From: Arion vulgaris
Lineage: Eukaryota; Mollusca; Gastropoda; Stylommatophora; Arionidae
NCBI GenBank assembly: GCA_020796225.1
Contig: CM036753.1
Span: 70,485,865-70,549,864 of the forward strand
Direction: 5' to 3'
DNA length: 64,000 bases
The notes beneath the pieces were generated by a model. It made no database searches. It worked only from the letters and a program-made list of their open reading frames with translations, and was not told the origin of the DNA. Shown one piece after another: positions 53,280 through 63,053 of this stretch. Made by a program: the position numbers and the translations under genes. Each line of letters begins with the position of its first letter. The stretch's first letter is position 1.

Positions 53280-53689
53280 ACTGTCTACACAGTCTCGCTG
53301 TCTAATCTGTTTAATGTCTCTGTCTAATCTATCTATATCATCTATTTGTTTAATCTATATTTATGATATGTCTATGCTATCTGTGTTTCTAATCTTCCTA
53401 ACATGTATGTCAGTCTATTATTTCTAATAACGATCTGTGTTTTTAATCTTTCTAATATGTATCTGTTTATCTAATGCGTGTGTCCAATCTGACTGATCTT
53501 CTTTGTCTTTGATCTATAAATCTATATTTTTATAGATTTCTTTCAAATTTTCTTTCAAATTTCTTTCAAATTTTTAAGCTGTCTTTCTGTTCATATGTCA
53601 TCTATATCTTATTAATCGGCCTGTATGTTGGTAGGTCTATGATTATCTTACCTTTCCTTAATTTTTAATTATCTTCTTCGTCTTCTTTT
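53280..53689. other. Pyrimidine-rich degenerate microsatellite
   Basis: Degenerate tctaatct/tctatct-type repeats from 53,290 to 53,640, plus three ttctttcaaat repeats near 53,535-53,570. No gene. Confidence 0.6.
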
Positions 53690-53945
53690 GTCGTCACACT
53701 GCTACCGGGTTATTGCCCAGTGTCGTCACACTGCTACCGGGTTATTGCCCAGTGTCGTGGTTTTCTGTTTTTGTCTTGCGCTGTTCTGGTGGCTTGGGTG
53801 ATTGTTATTTTTTATTTAACGAGATTCTTATATGCCATTTAACAATCTTTTTTGTGATCTTCCTCTCATCTTCTTTCCTGATGTTCTGGTATAAAAGACT
53901 GCATACTGTAGAGTTTGGATGCATCCTTATTAAGGGGGCAGTTCT
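53690..53945 (-). pseudogene. Family-L reverse transcriptase C-terminus with a 32-bp duplication
   Basis: The minus strand carries the LKQNIRKEDERKITKKIVK-like sequence, HPSH-AARQKQKTT and the GNNPVAV end seen at 33,285 and 39,790. The final 32 bp (gtcgtcacactgctaccggg and following) is duplicated at 53,690 and 53,722. Only the last part of the protein is present. Confidence 0.75.
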
Positions 53946-53949
53946 AGCA

Positions 53950-54730
53950 AAGATTAGGTGCCGTTAATTAAAAAAATCATTTACAATTCAATTTTAAAGA
54001 TTTTAATCCCAAATTGTCAGATGTACGTAATAAAGCATTAAGCTATCTAAACTTGTAATTGTCTCTGGAGTTCATTATACACAAAAATGAAAATTTTGAC
54101 ATGAAAAATTATTTTAGACATGTGCAAAATACAGGTGTCACTTTTTACACATTTTTGGTGAAATGATAAAGTTAAATTCATTCAAAATTGAACAGCAGAT
54201 TGTGAGATTTTTGCCAGTACTTTGGAAAATTGTATATCTTTAATAGATTTTCTTTTTGGCCACCGGAAAATTATATTTTTTGGTTTTACAGTTGTCTATT
54301 GTGAAAAAAACATGCAAATTAATGCAATCATGATATTGGTATGCCCATAGTATACGATATAGACATTTATAATGTAAACAGACATGCCAAATTATATGCT
54401 GATTAGTTCATATTTGACAAAGTTGTGATGTAAACATCATGAACTGTTAATTTTCGAACAAAATCGATAACAAAAAATTGTTTCTATTTATTGTTACATT
54501 CTTATCAGGAAGACCTCATGTTCTTTGATTCTTGATAACTTGAAAATTATTTAACCTATTCTAAATATTTTTAAAGAAATGTGTATACAATTGGTTGACC
54601 TTTAATTAGATACCAAGTATGTTGTGAAATTTAAGAATATCACGTTTTCAGTATTTCTTGCTAGATCTGCCCCGTGGCAAAACCATTTCATTTTTGTATA
54701 TATTTTATATCAATTATATCTTTTAAAATC
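53950..54730 (-). other. Presumed intron of the GPCR gene
   Basis: On the minus strand this lies immediately downstream of the splice donor at 54,734. It is AT-rich, has no recognised repeat, and no second exon (for example an N-x-x-L-x-x-L-A-x-x-D segment) is visible here. Whether it is intron is inferred from the exon. Confidence 0.5.
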
Positions 54731-54736
54731 TTACCT
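54729..54736 (-). promoter_or_regulatory. Splice donor of the GPCR exon
   Basis: The minus strand reads AAGGTAAGA across the exon end, matching the metazoan donor consensus at all core positions. The exon frame would read stop two codons further on, consistent with splicing here rather than read-through. Confidence 0.75.
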
Positions 54737-55117
54737 TCTCATTTTCTCATCTGTGAGGATAATATACACTACCATCACGTTGCCCATAATTCCCACAGAA
54801 CCAACAATGAAGAATAGCGTCGAGAATGCCACTATATAGGTCATGGTCATGGCTGAATCTTTGAATTCAGGAGGAGGTTGACCAGATGGTTGAGATGATA
54901 ACGACGCCGTTGACAACAATGATATCAACAACGACGTGTTCCTGTTGTTGTTGTTGTTGTTGTCGAGATCGATGTTGATGATGTCGCTATTACTGTTAGC
55001 AAATCTAATCAAGTCTTCCCTGATCGATACATCATAGTTAATCACTGAAGAAGTGTTTAGCTTATCGTTCATTCCATCCGCGGACAGATGGTAGAAGTTT
55101 GGTAGCTGGTTGAACAT
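54735..55117 (-). CDS. First coding exon of a rhodopsin-class peptide-type GPCR
   Basis: The exon starts at an ATG (55,117) with an in-frame stop upstream at 55,144-55,142 and no other ATG between. It encodes 127 full codons. Residues 1-90 form an extracellular tail with NTS sequons at N21 and N60, a six-asparagine run at 53-58 and a PSGQPPPEF segment. Residues about 92-121 are a hydrophobic helix containing SVGIMGNVMVVYIIL, the TM1 G-N-x-x-V signature of class A receptors, followed by LTDEKMR. The frame then meets AG|GTAAG, a consensus splice donor (phase 2), at 54,735/54,734. The VVYxIL...KMR form is typical of neuropeptide receptors (somatostatin, allatostatin or opioid-like), but the subfamily cannot be named. 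Expected role: plasma-membrane receptor coupled to G proteins. TM2-TM7 are not in view. Confidence 0.82.
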
Positions 55118-56130
55118 TCTCAAATTAGTTTGCTCGTGATGTTACTGATGTTTTAAGTAGCTGGAAACTGCAGCAACGTATTGAATAACAAGGGTAACAT
55201 TGTTAAACAACGGAAATATATTAATTCCGTCTGTTCAAACTACATATCAACTTTATCAGTTCACATAAACAAGAATTTACAGTATTCATAATTATGATAA
55301 TATTCACGTTAATAGTTAAATAAAGTTAACTATTTAAATTATGTTAACATTATACGCGTTAAATTAGTAACTCTATAAAAGTTTAAAAAATACATTGATC
55401 ACCGCTCCGAGTTTCACCGTATACATTTCAGTATACATTTTAGTGAATATATTTGTGCCTATATCTATTTTTAGGTGCATCGTCTGCTTCCTTGTTTAGA
55501 AATGTGAACATCAACATTATAATTCGTTATATCTGTCTATAATTTATTACAAAAATATTGTAACATAGTATTATAATTTTAGAAAAATGCAGATTAGGTA
55601 GTGAGGAATGGAAATTCACTACTGATGCAAATTTAACTTTCAAACTAAATGGCTATCCATCTGCATATTCATTTTCAAACCGTTTTCAAGAATGTGTAAT
55701 AGTGTTATGGCTGTGTTAACATCCCTGTGTACGTATATATACGTCCCTACTTGACTTCTTTTCAATGCTGGTGCAGGTCTCAAAATATCTTTAAAATTGC
55801 TTTCACAATGTAATTAAGAAATTCAATACAAAGTCTGCCCTTTCTGGTAGTAAAATTTTCTTGTTGATCAGCAGTTGTTCAATAATTCATGAGTTGCGTT
55901 GTCTAACTTCATAATACAGTTGGGTATTATGTAAAGTATGTATCATATAGCAACGAACGTAATTGAACCACTACCGTTAAAAAATGGTTGTTTTGTATAT
56001 TTTCTTGGTTCTTATTTTTTCAACATCTTTCTAAGAAAAGTTTGTAGTCATTTTATATCCCGAGATATTTGTGATCTGAAACAGAAAGAATAGCATAATG
56101 TGAGAATCAAGTTTTCTTTTATAATAGGAA
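55118..56130 (-). other. Region upstream of the GPCR exon, possible 5' UTR or promoter
   Basis: Low-repeat AT-rich sequence lying 5' of the receptor start codon on the minus strand. I see no convincing TATA box/initiator pair or second exon. It is one of the few stretches here without mobile elements, which fits proximity to a host gene. Confidence 0.4.
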
Positions 56131-56131
56131 A

Positions 56132-56575
56132 TTAACGTCTATATAAGCCTAAACACGGTTCTTTCAACCTAAGAGCGCATATGTTTTTGGTTATATCAGT
56201 GTTCACTTGATGATCATCTTCATCGCACAACGGACATGTCCGTAATTGTTCCGATCTCCTCCCAAGCATGTATTTCAGTGTATTTAGACTATGAACTCCC
56301 GTTCTGTGCTGCTTGGTGTATCTATTGGAGTTTCTTTCTTGGTTTTCTCGTCTTGTCGATCCTATTTGTATGCATAACTTGCACAGCCGAGATAGAGAAT
56401 ACCATTTATCTTCGTTGAAATCTTCAGATAGTGTGATTTCTCTTAGAGAATTGACGATGTCGCTTTTGTCCATAGAAGGCCCGTCCTCAATCGCAGCATT
56501 GCTTGCCAATGCATTCACTCTCTCATTGCCCTTCGTCCCAGAATGACCTGGGACAAAGAAGAAGGTCGGTGTCTG
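56132..56575 (-). pseudogene. Non-LTR RNase H fragment, copy 3
   Basis: The minus strand reads FFFVPGHSGTKGNERVNALA, then SMDKSDIVNSLREITLSEDF, SLSRLCKLCIQIGSTRRENQ, QHRTGVHSLNTLKYMLGRRS and EQLRTCPLCDEDDHQ. This has the same order as 14,758-15,125: the VPGHxGxxGNE RNase H block, the DIVNSLRE helix, then a CPLC zinc-like end. The normally conserved A-D after N-E-R is V-N here. The frame is open for about 128 codons and is the best-preserved RNase H tail in the window. A repeat J copy overlaps its 3' end (56,148-56,210). Confidence 0.86.
56148..56210 (+). repeat. Repeat J, copy 4
   Basis: The sequence gcctaaacacggttctttca, acctaagagcgcatatg and ggttatatcagtgtt recurs at 8,755-8,830 and, inverted, at 20,262-20,510. 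It overlaps the tail of the RNase H relic. At both 20,262 and here the flanks differ, so it is dispersed. Confidence 0.6.
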
Positions 56576-56579
56576 GATT

Positions 56580-57354
56580 GTCGCATTTTATATTAATTGC
56601 ATCCACTTACTTCTTATATAACCGGTATTGATCTTCTGTATCATGCTAATAGAGTATATCAGGGTATCATCTATCTATATAATCTTCGTGTTCCATTGAC
56701 ACTTTTAGGCTTCCAAAAACATGTCCATTCTTGCCGTTTTGCTGCCTTTCTATTAATTGTTTAGAATGCCAATTCGCAATCTTTCAACTATCTTTCCACA
56801 GTTCGTCTCTATGTTTCCTTCGGACGTCCATGCCTTCTTTTCTAATCAGTTGTTCATCGGAGAGCTGTTCTTGCCAATGCCCTTATTGACATACGATATG
56901 CATGTTTAGTGCACCTCAAAGTTCTTACATTTCAACATCCGATAACAGATGTGGATTTAGTACAATAATATTAGCCGCCTAGAGGTAGACTTCCTATTAG
57001 GTTTGATTTGCCTTCTTCGTGAAATCAGTTGCCTGCATGACTTCACTCCTCCCTTCACTTGATGCAACAAAATTATATATTACTACCGTTTCCGTAACAC
57101 AATATTTTGTACAGGAATAAATACGGCTCAAAATAATAAGAATAAAAATAATTAATTGCTGGGATCACGAATTACGACATCAATGACAATCAAATCTATT
57201 TCTCAATAAATTAATAAACAACATCTGAGTTAAAATATTCAACAATATATATAGATAAAGAAATCATAAATGAAAAGAACAAAATGGTAAACATAATTTG
57301 AATCTTTCTTTCTTCTTTCTTTTGTCCTTCTCTGCTTTTTTGCCGCTAGGCGTA
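56580..57354. other. Weakly coding-like stretch, unassigned
   Basis: The minus strand at 56,700-56,900 gives sequence such as QWQEQLSDEQLIRKEGMDVR and RKHRDELWKD across one or two frame changes. It resembles decayed element coding but I cannot place the domain. The rest is AT-rich with a short TA run. Confidence 0.4.
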
Positions 57355-57810
57355 GCAGGTTTAACTGATGATCGGTTTCCGAGATAATGCACGCTCGGTC
57401 GCTTGATATGGTGTGGTATTGTGGAGTTTTAAGATGTCTGTAACTCCATCAACCCATCTTTTTCTTGGTCTGCCCTTTCCTCTTGATGATTCCATTTTCA
57501 GGTTGTACGCTCTTGCAACTGGTATATTCGGGTTCATTCTGACCAAGTGACCAAACCATTTGAGTCTCTGTTTTTCAATAAATCTAATAGCAGGTGTTGT
57601 TCCGACTGTTCTTCTAATTTCCTCATTTCTTATATGGTCTCTTCTTGTTTTATTTACTGCTTTCCTCAGGTATCTCATTTCGCATGTGATAATTTTCCTT
57701 TCTTGTTCTTTTGTCAGTGCCCATGTTTGGCTCTGGTAGCACAGTGTTGGTATAAAGATTGAATTTATAATCTGTCTTTTAGTCATTACTGGAATAGCTG
57801 GGTGTTTCAA
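57355..57810 (-). pseudogene. Best-preserved family-L reverse transcriptase C-terminus
   Basis: An uninterrupted minus-strand frame of about 149 codons reads MTKRQIINSIFIPTLCYQSQ, TWALTKEQERKIITCEMRYL, RKAVNKTRRDHIRNEEIRRT, IEKQRLKWFGHLVRMNPNIP and SRGKGRPRKRWVDGVTDILK. This is the full post-thumb region of a non-LTR polymerase: L-C-Y-x-S-x-T-W, E-M-R-Y-L-R, R-x-x-x-I-R-N-E-E-I-R, K-W-F-GH, G-R-P-R-K-R-W-x-D. The ATG in the frame is internal to the domain, so this is a 5'-truncated insertion. It also gives the reference for 33,285, 39,790 and 53,690. Confidence 0.92.
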
Positions 57811-57865
57811 AATTGGGGTAAGCTGGTAAATTTGAATAAATAAGTAAAACGATAACCCAAAATAA

Positions 57866-57896
57866 TTCGCTTCTCGGTCTTTTGGCTAAGATCAAA
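57866..57896 (+). ncRNA. U2 snRNA-like 5' fragment
   Basis: The block tcgcttctcggtcttttggc plus taagatcaa matches the first 29-30 bases of U2 snRNA (ATCGCTTCTCGGCCTTTTGGCTAAGATCAAG) with one internal change, then diverges at once. The branch-recognition sequence, Sm site and 3' stem-loops are missing, so this is a 3'-truncated U2-derived fragment, not a U2 gene. Confidence 0.65.
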
Positions 57897-57959
57897 ATAT
57901 ATTGCCCACTTAATAGCGACCAAAGAGTGTAAACCTTAAAAAAAAACGCCAAATGGCAC

Positions 57960-58384
57960 AAGAATACTTCCAAGTAGGACTCAATTTAAACAATAATAAT
58001 AATCATATATATATATATATATAAACAAATATCATCATCAATCCTAGTCACGCCCAATGAGAGAGAAAGAGAAAGAGAGAGAGACCCAAAAAAGTGTCCA
58101 TTAAGTTTGATCTGATCCTTTACCTCAAACCTTGTCTTATGCATTACTTCGTGCTTTGCTTCAAACTTTCGCCTTCATGTGCCCACTACCCCCTCCCCCT
58201 CCCTCGCCACCATCGTGTATACCTGTTTCCGCTGTCATGTGGTCTCCATGTATATTTTGTTTTATATCTTTTTTTTCTTCTCCTGGGGACATGTCCAGTC
58301 CATTGTCTCTTATATCTCTTTATGTATATCTTCCAGACCAGTAAGTTCTTAGTCTGATATTGTTAACTATATCCTCCCAGGTAT
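57960..58384. other. Unassigned pyrimidine-rich sequence with TA and GA microsatellites
   Basis: (TA)n at about 58,005-58,022 and (GA)n at 58,063-58,083. Open frames at 58,094-58,357 are proline- and cysteine-rich and show no domain. Confidence 0.4.
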
Positions 58385-58888
58385 AACATAGTCTTCTTCC
58401 CCCTTCGCCCCTAGGAAGCATAGGTCCGCAACCAAGGCCTTCCAAGCCCGCCTATCCAAGGCCATCCTTTCCAGATCTCACCACTCTCTCCCCGTCCTCT
58501 TGCATTCCATCTCTAACTCCCGTCTCCAGGTGTTTCTGGGTTTTCCTTTACTTCTATTGCCCTGGGGTTCCATCGGAGAGCCTGTCTCGCGATGCTGTCA
58601 GGGGTTTCCTCAGTGTGTGTCCTGTATAACATAGTATTCTTCTAATAAGTGTTCTCTAGAATCCTATTAATATCTTTTCTAGTTATTACCTGTTCTCTAA
58701 GCATGAGATCCATAGTCAAGAACTATCCTAACACATGTTTTGTATATCCAGAGATTTTGTTTTCATGTCGAAAATGTTAGATCTTCTAATGTTGCAAAGC
58801 CTATTGTAGAATGCATTTACACTTTCAATTCTTTGTTTAGTTTCGAACATAATGTACCCATCTGAAGAAACATTACTGCACAAGTAAT
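58385..58888 (-). pseudogene. Reverse transcriptase thumb and C-terminus relic
   Basis: Reading down the minus strand: SNVSSDGYIMFETKQRIESV and NAFYNRLCNIRR (thumb, about 58,780-58,880), then after a decayed gap RQALRWNP, QGNRSKGKPRNTWRRELEME, CKRTGREW, a stop and DLERMALDRRAWKALVADLC. One base is missing between N-P and Q-G. The C-terminal part is GC-rich and little decayed, so this insertion is probably among the younger ones. The 20-bp array begins right at its upstream edge. Confidence 0.87.
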
Positions 58889-59013
58889 TAACATCTCTCA
58901 TTGGTAATTAACATCTCTCATTGGTAATTAACATCTCTCATTGGTAATTAACATCTCTCATTGGTAATTAACATCTCTCATTGGTAATTAACATCTCTCA
59001 TTGGTAATTAACA
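58888..59013. repeat. 20-bp minisatellite, 6-7 copies
   Basis: Unit ggtaattaacatctctcatt, identical in all copies. Starts at the upstream edge of the reverse-transcriptase relic. Confidence 0.95.
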
Positions 59014-59625
59014 TAAGTGCGATATTCCTTTGTAAGATAGAGATCAGGGCACACATGATTGCGCACCAATGTGCAATGATCATTGTCATATCAATCAATC
59101 AGTCACACTTGTGCAAATATAACATATTTCTGAGGAACATGTTTATAACTATTAATAATATATAATAATATAATATAACATAATAATATAACATAATAAT
59201 ATAATATATAATAATATAATATAATAATATAAATATACTAATATAATATAAAAATATAACAATATAATATAATATATAATAATATAATATAATAATATAA
59301 TAATATAATATTATAATATAATATAATAATAGTATATATATAATAAATAATTATTATTTATAGTTAAAATTTCTATGGATCAATACTAGACCAAATTGAA
59401 CATGCCAGTGGATCACTGATAAGATTATTTCTCACTATATCAGTGATTTCGAAATAGTGACCGGCTCACAGGCGAAAAAAAAATATTAACACTGCGTTGT
59501 TAAGACATGGCATGAGGGATGATTAAGGTAAGGTTGAGGCTGGAGCTGGCTACCCCATCCGGTAGAAAACTTTAGCTAAAAAATCCAACCAATCATGAAT
59601 AAGTCCAATGGAAGACTTGGCATTC
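59014..59625. other. AT-rich stretch with TAATA microsatellite
   Basis: A degenerate (ATAATAT)n run spans about 59,150-59,350. No gene. Confidence 0.7.
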
Positions 59626-59639
59626 GTTAGTTGAGAGCA

Positions 59640-59692
59640 TATGCCCAAACCGGGGGTTAAAAAGACACAATAGTGAGAGAGAGCGTGAACAA

Positions 59693-59733
<41 letters not shown>

Positions 59734-59976
59734 ATGGTAGCAGCAGTAGGCCAAAACAGGGGGCTAAAAAGACACAATAAAGAGCGAGAGAGAGCGTGAG
59801 CAAGAGTAGTAGTAGTAGTAATGGTAGCAGCAGTAGGCCCAAACCGGGGGCTAAAAAGACACAATAGTGAGAGAGAGCGCATGAGCAAGAGTAGTAGTAG
59901 TAGTAGTAATGATAGCAGCAGTAGGCCCAAACCGGAGTTTAAAAAGACATAATAGAGAGAGAGAGCGCATGAGCAA

Positions 59977-60026
<50 letters not shown>

Positions 60027-60897
60027 ATGATAGCAGCAGTAGGCCCAAACCGGGGGCTAAAAAGACATAATAGTGAGAGAGAGCGCATGAGCAAGAGTAG
60101 TAGTAGTAGTAGTAATGATAGCAGCAGTAGGCCCAAACCGGGGCTAAAAGACATAATAGTGAGAGAGAGCGCATGAGCAAGAGTAGTAGTAGTAGTAGTA
60201 ATGATAGCAGCAGTAGGCCCAAACCGGAGTTTAAAAAGACATAATAGAGAGAGAGAGCGCATGAGCAAGAGTAGTAGTAGTAGTAGTAGTAATGGTAGCA
60301 GCAGTAGGCCCAAACCGGGGGCTAAAAAGACATAATAGTGAGAGAGAGCGCATGAGCAAGAGTAGTAGTAGTAGTAGTAGTAGTAATGGTAGCAGCAGTA
60401 GGCCCAAACCGGGGGCTAAAAAGACATAATAGTGAGAGAGAGCGCATGAGCAAGAGTAGTAGTAGTAGTAGTAGTAGTAATGATAGCAGCAGTAGGCCCA
60501 AACCGGGGCTAAAAGACATAATAGTGAGAGAGAGCGCATGAGCAAGAGTAGTAGTAGTAGTAGTAGTAGTAATGGTAGCAGCAGTAGGCCCAAACCGGGG
60601 GCTAAAAAGACATAATAGTGAGAGAGAGCGCATGAGCAAGAGTAGTAGTAGTAGTAGTAGTAGTAATGATAGCAGCAGTAGGCCCAAACCGGGGGCTAAA
60701 AAGACATAATAGTGAGAGAGAGCGCATGAGCAAGAGTAGTAGTAGTAGTAGTAATGATAGCAGCAGTAGGCCCAAACCGGGGCTAAAAGACATAATAGAG
60801 AGAGAGCGCATGAGCAAGAGTAGTAGTAGTAGTAGTAGTAGTAATGGTAGCAGCAGTAGGCCCAAACCGGGGGCTAAAAAGACATAATAGTGAGAGA
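59640..60897. repeat. About 90-bp minisatellite with nested AGT runs, 14 copies
   Basis: Each unit has gagcaagagtagtagtagta with 4-16 AGT repeats, then gcagcagtaggcccaaaccg and aaaaagacataatagtgaga. The AGT count differs between units while the rest is nearly constant, so the inner microsatellite mutates faster than the outer unit. Both strands show long low-complexity frames (poly-L/T or poly-S), which are artefacts of the repeat. Confidence 0.96.
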
Positions 60898-61022
60898 TTG
60901 ATTGATTGTTAGATAGAGCCATCATTATTGCACTTTGATGAGTAACCATGCGTGCTCCAATCTCTTTCTTACGCAGGATGATCTCAGCGGAAGTGCACGA
61001 ACTTCGTAGCACCGGTGAGGGT
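60898..61022 (-). mobile_element. Dispersed repeat M, copy 2 (TCAA tail)
   Basis: It contains ttgattgattgtt, cactttgatgagtaaccatg, gctccaatctctttcttac and gatctcagcggaagtgcacg, and matches 36,786-36,935. It begins immediately at the end of the AGT-rich array. Confidence 0.65.
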
Positions 61023-61745
61023 TCCGTAATAGAGAGAGGTAGTAGTAGTTTTGTAGTAGTTGTAGTAGTAGTAGCAGTATTAGTAGTAGTAGTAATAGTA
61101 GAAGAAGAATGGCAATAACAGTAGCTGCAGTAGTAGCAGTGGCAGGTCAGACTGAATCTGTGTACGAGTAACAGCAGAAGCGACAGAAGCAGTAGCAGCA
61201 GTAGTTAATATTAATAGTGGTAGTGCTAGTACTGGTGGTAGTAGTGGTGATAGTAGTGGTAGAGGTGACAGTGGTGGTCGTATATAGTAGTTGTAGTAGC
61301 AGTCGTAGCAGCAGCAGCAACAGTATTGGTTCCCCTCTGTCTAATTAGTTGAAAGGTTCAAACTAAAGATCCTGTTGGAATAAAATTTATTTGGTAAATT
61401 ATCAGCTAGTCGATCCACATAAATAAAGAAATGATGTAGGAAAGAAAGCTTGAATATAGATTTTATACACACATACACACCATATATGTATGTAAATATG
61501 ATGAGCATGTATGTGTGTGTGCATACATGTGTACGTAAGCAAGCGTGTGTGTGTGTGTTTGTCTTTCTCTCTCACACACATTCTCTCTCTCTCTTTCTCT
61601 CTCAAGAAGATACGTAAATACTTATTCAGTAAGAAGCTCAAAGATGGGTGAGAATTTTTTCCTGAGAATGTGTGCATAGATTATGTAATCTTTAAGAAAA
61701 ATGTGAAATTGTTTTCTTTGATAGTGAGAATTCTGATGCGGCTTA
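61023..61745. other. AGT/AGC-rich degenerate repeats and GT microsatellite
   Basis: Degenerate trinucleotide repeats (agt, agc, agg) from 61,040 to 61,330, then AT-rich DNA and a (GT)n/(CT)n zone at 61,510-61,600. No gene. Confidence 0.6.
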
Positions 61746-61752
61746 AACACGG

Positions 61753-62330
61753 TGAGATGTGGGCGTCAGCTTTGCATAGTGAAATGTGGGCGTCTGCCTA
61801 GTACAGTTAAATGTGGGCGTTCGCCTAGTATAGTGAAATGTGGGCGTCCGCCTAGTACAGTTAATGTGGGCGTCCGCCTAGTACAGTTAAATGTGGGCGT
61901 CCGCCTAGTACAGTCAAATGCAGGCGTTCGCCTAGTACAGTGAAATGTGGGCGTCCACCTAGTACAGTGAAATGTGGGCGTCCGCCTAGTACAGTGAAAT
62001 GTGGGCGTCCGCCTAGTACAGTGAAATGTGGATGCTGATCTAGTACAGTAACAGTGTGATGTGGGAAATGGCTTAGTATGATGACAGTGAGATGTTCTGT
62101 GCCTTTCTAATGCAACGACATTGAGATGCTCGAGTCCGTCTAGAACAGAGACAATGAAATGTCTAGGCTTGTCTAGAGCAGTGACAGTCAGATGTCTGAA
62201 TCTGCCTGGCACATTGACACTGACATGTTCGAGTCCGTCTAGAACAGAGACAATGAAATGTCTAGGCTTGTCTAGAGCAGTAACAGTCAGATGTCTGGGT
62301 CTGTCTAGACATTGACACTGAGATATTCTG
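61753..62330. repeat. 27-bp minisatellite grading into an older repeat zone
   Basis: About eleven copies of gtgaaatgtgggcgtccgcc plus tagtaca (61,753-62,030). After that related but diverged units (gagatgttc, cgtctagaacagagacaatg, aatgtctaggcttgtctaga) repeat with a 108-bp period to 62,330. The left part is homogeneous, the right part old. Confidence 0.93.
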
Positions 62331-62689
62331 GTAACAGAAAGAAATTGATCTTTTTCCTGACATAAAAATCGGTGCACTTGTTTCAAACGAAAAATAAAAT
62401 CAAGAAATAATATCACAGATGTTCACATCTTGTACATTCTTCTTGTAAAAACATGCAATTATTAACGTATTACTTAGTGTGCAGTGAGTGCTCCCTTGTG
62501 TGCTCAGTAGGAATATATATTTTTACTTTTCGCTTCACTCATAGAATAATTATACCGGTAAATTGCAGTTAGTGTTGTTCATTTTTCTTCTTCCTCTCGT
62601 TCGCTTGAAATATTGTCAATTTATTCAATGTTTTCTCTTATATAAATCTCACTGTCTCTTGTACATCACACAGAGTTTCATGTTATTTT
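62331..62689. other. Unassigned AT-rich sequence
   Basis: No recognised motif. The 107-codon plus frame at 62,563-62,886 overlaps and is antisense to the relic that follows. Confidence 0.4.
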
Positions 62690-63053
62690 ACTTTCAGTGT
62701 TGTTTCACTAGGTCAGGGAGTTGGCTTCAGTATATCCCATTCGGACCAATCTTGAGTGTCTGTCCACATGTACACAAGGCTGAATTGCCAAATTTGAATT
62801 TTATTTACATGTGGCTGTTGAGTCGAGTGTATCCTGTTCTGAGACGCAGAATGATAACTTGTTCTATTCTGCTCATATTTTGGTAGTTAGCCTTGATGGC
62901 TTTTTTATTTTCTGTGTGATAGGTAACTGGTATACCCGGTTGCTCTCCTGCAGTATCTTTTTCCAATAGATTTGCTGTTTCCTATTATTCCACAGCGAGA
63001 CCGTATTCACTGCAAGACGACTTTGCGTCTCTTGTACAGTTCAGACAGTAGAG
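62690..63053 (-). pseudogene. Jockey/CR1-like RNase H and tail relic
   Basis: The minus strand reads LSELYKRRKVVLQ, then IRSRCGIIGN, where RNase H has V-V-L-Q-W-I-P-S-H-C-G-I-x-GN, then NMSRIEQVIILRLRTGYTRL, NSHM, a stop, LCTCGQ-like sequence and degraded residues. It is related to 12,240-12,545 (R-x-x-Q-x-x-I-x-R-L-R-T-G). The catalytic histidine position reads C (SRCG instead of SHCG). It is interrupted by the hAT-like element beginning at 63,054. Confidence 0.78.

Noticed and set aside
59550..60687. Poly-leucine / poly-threonine proteins of about 120 codons
   Set aside because: They are translations of AGT runs in the 90-bp array. Frames shift between units.
62563..62886. 107-codon hydrophobic plus-strand frame
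   Set aside because: It overlaps in antisense the RNase H-type tail (EQVIILRLRTG), which has recognisable motifs. The plus frame has none.
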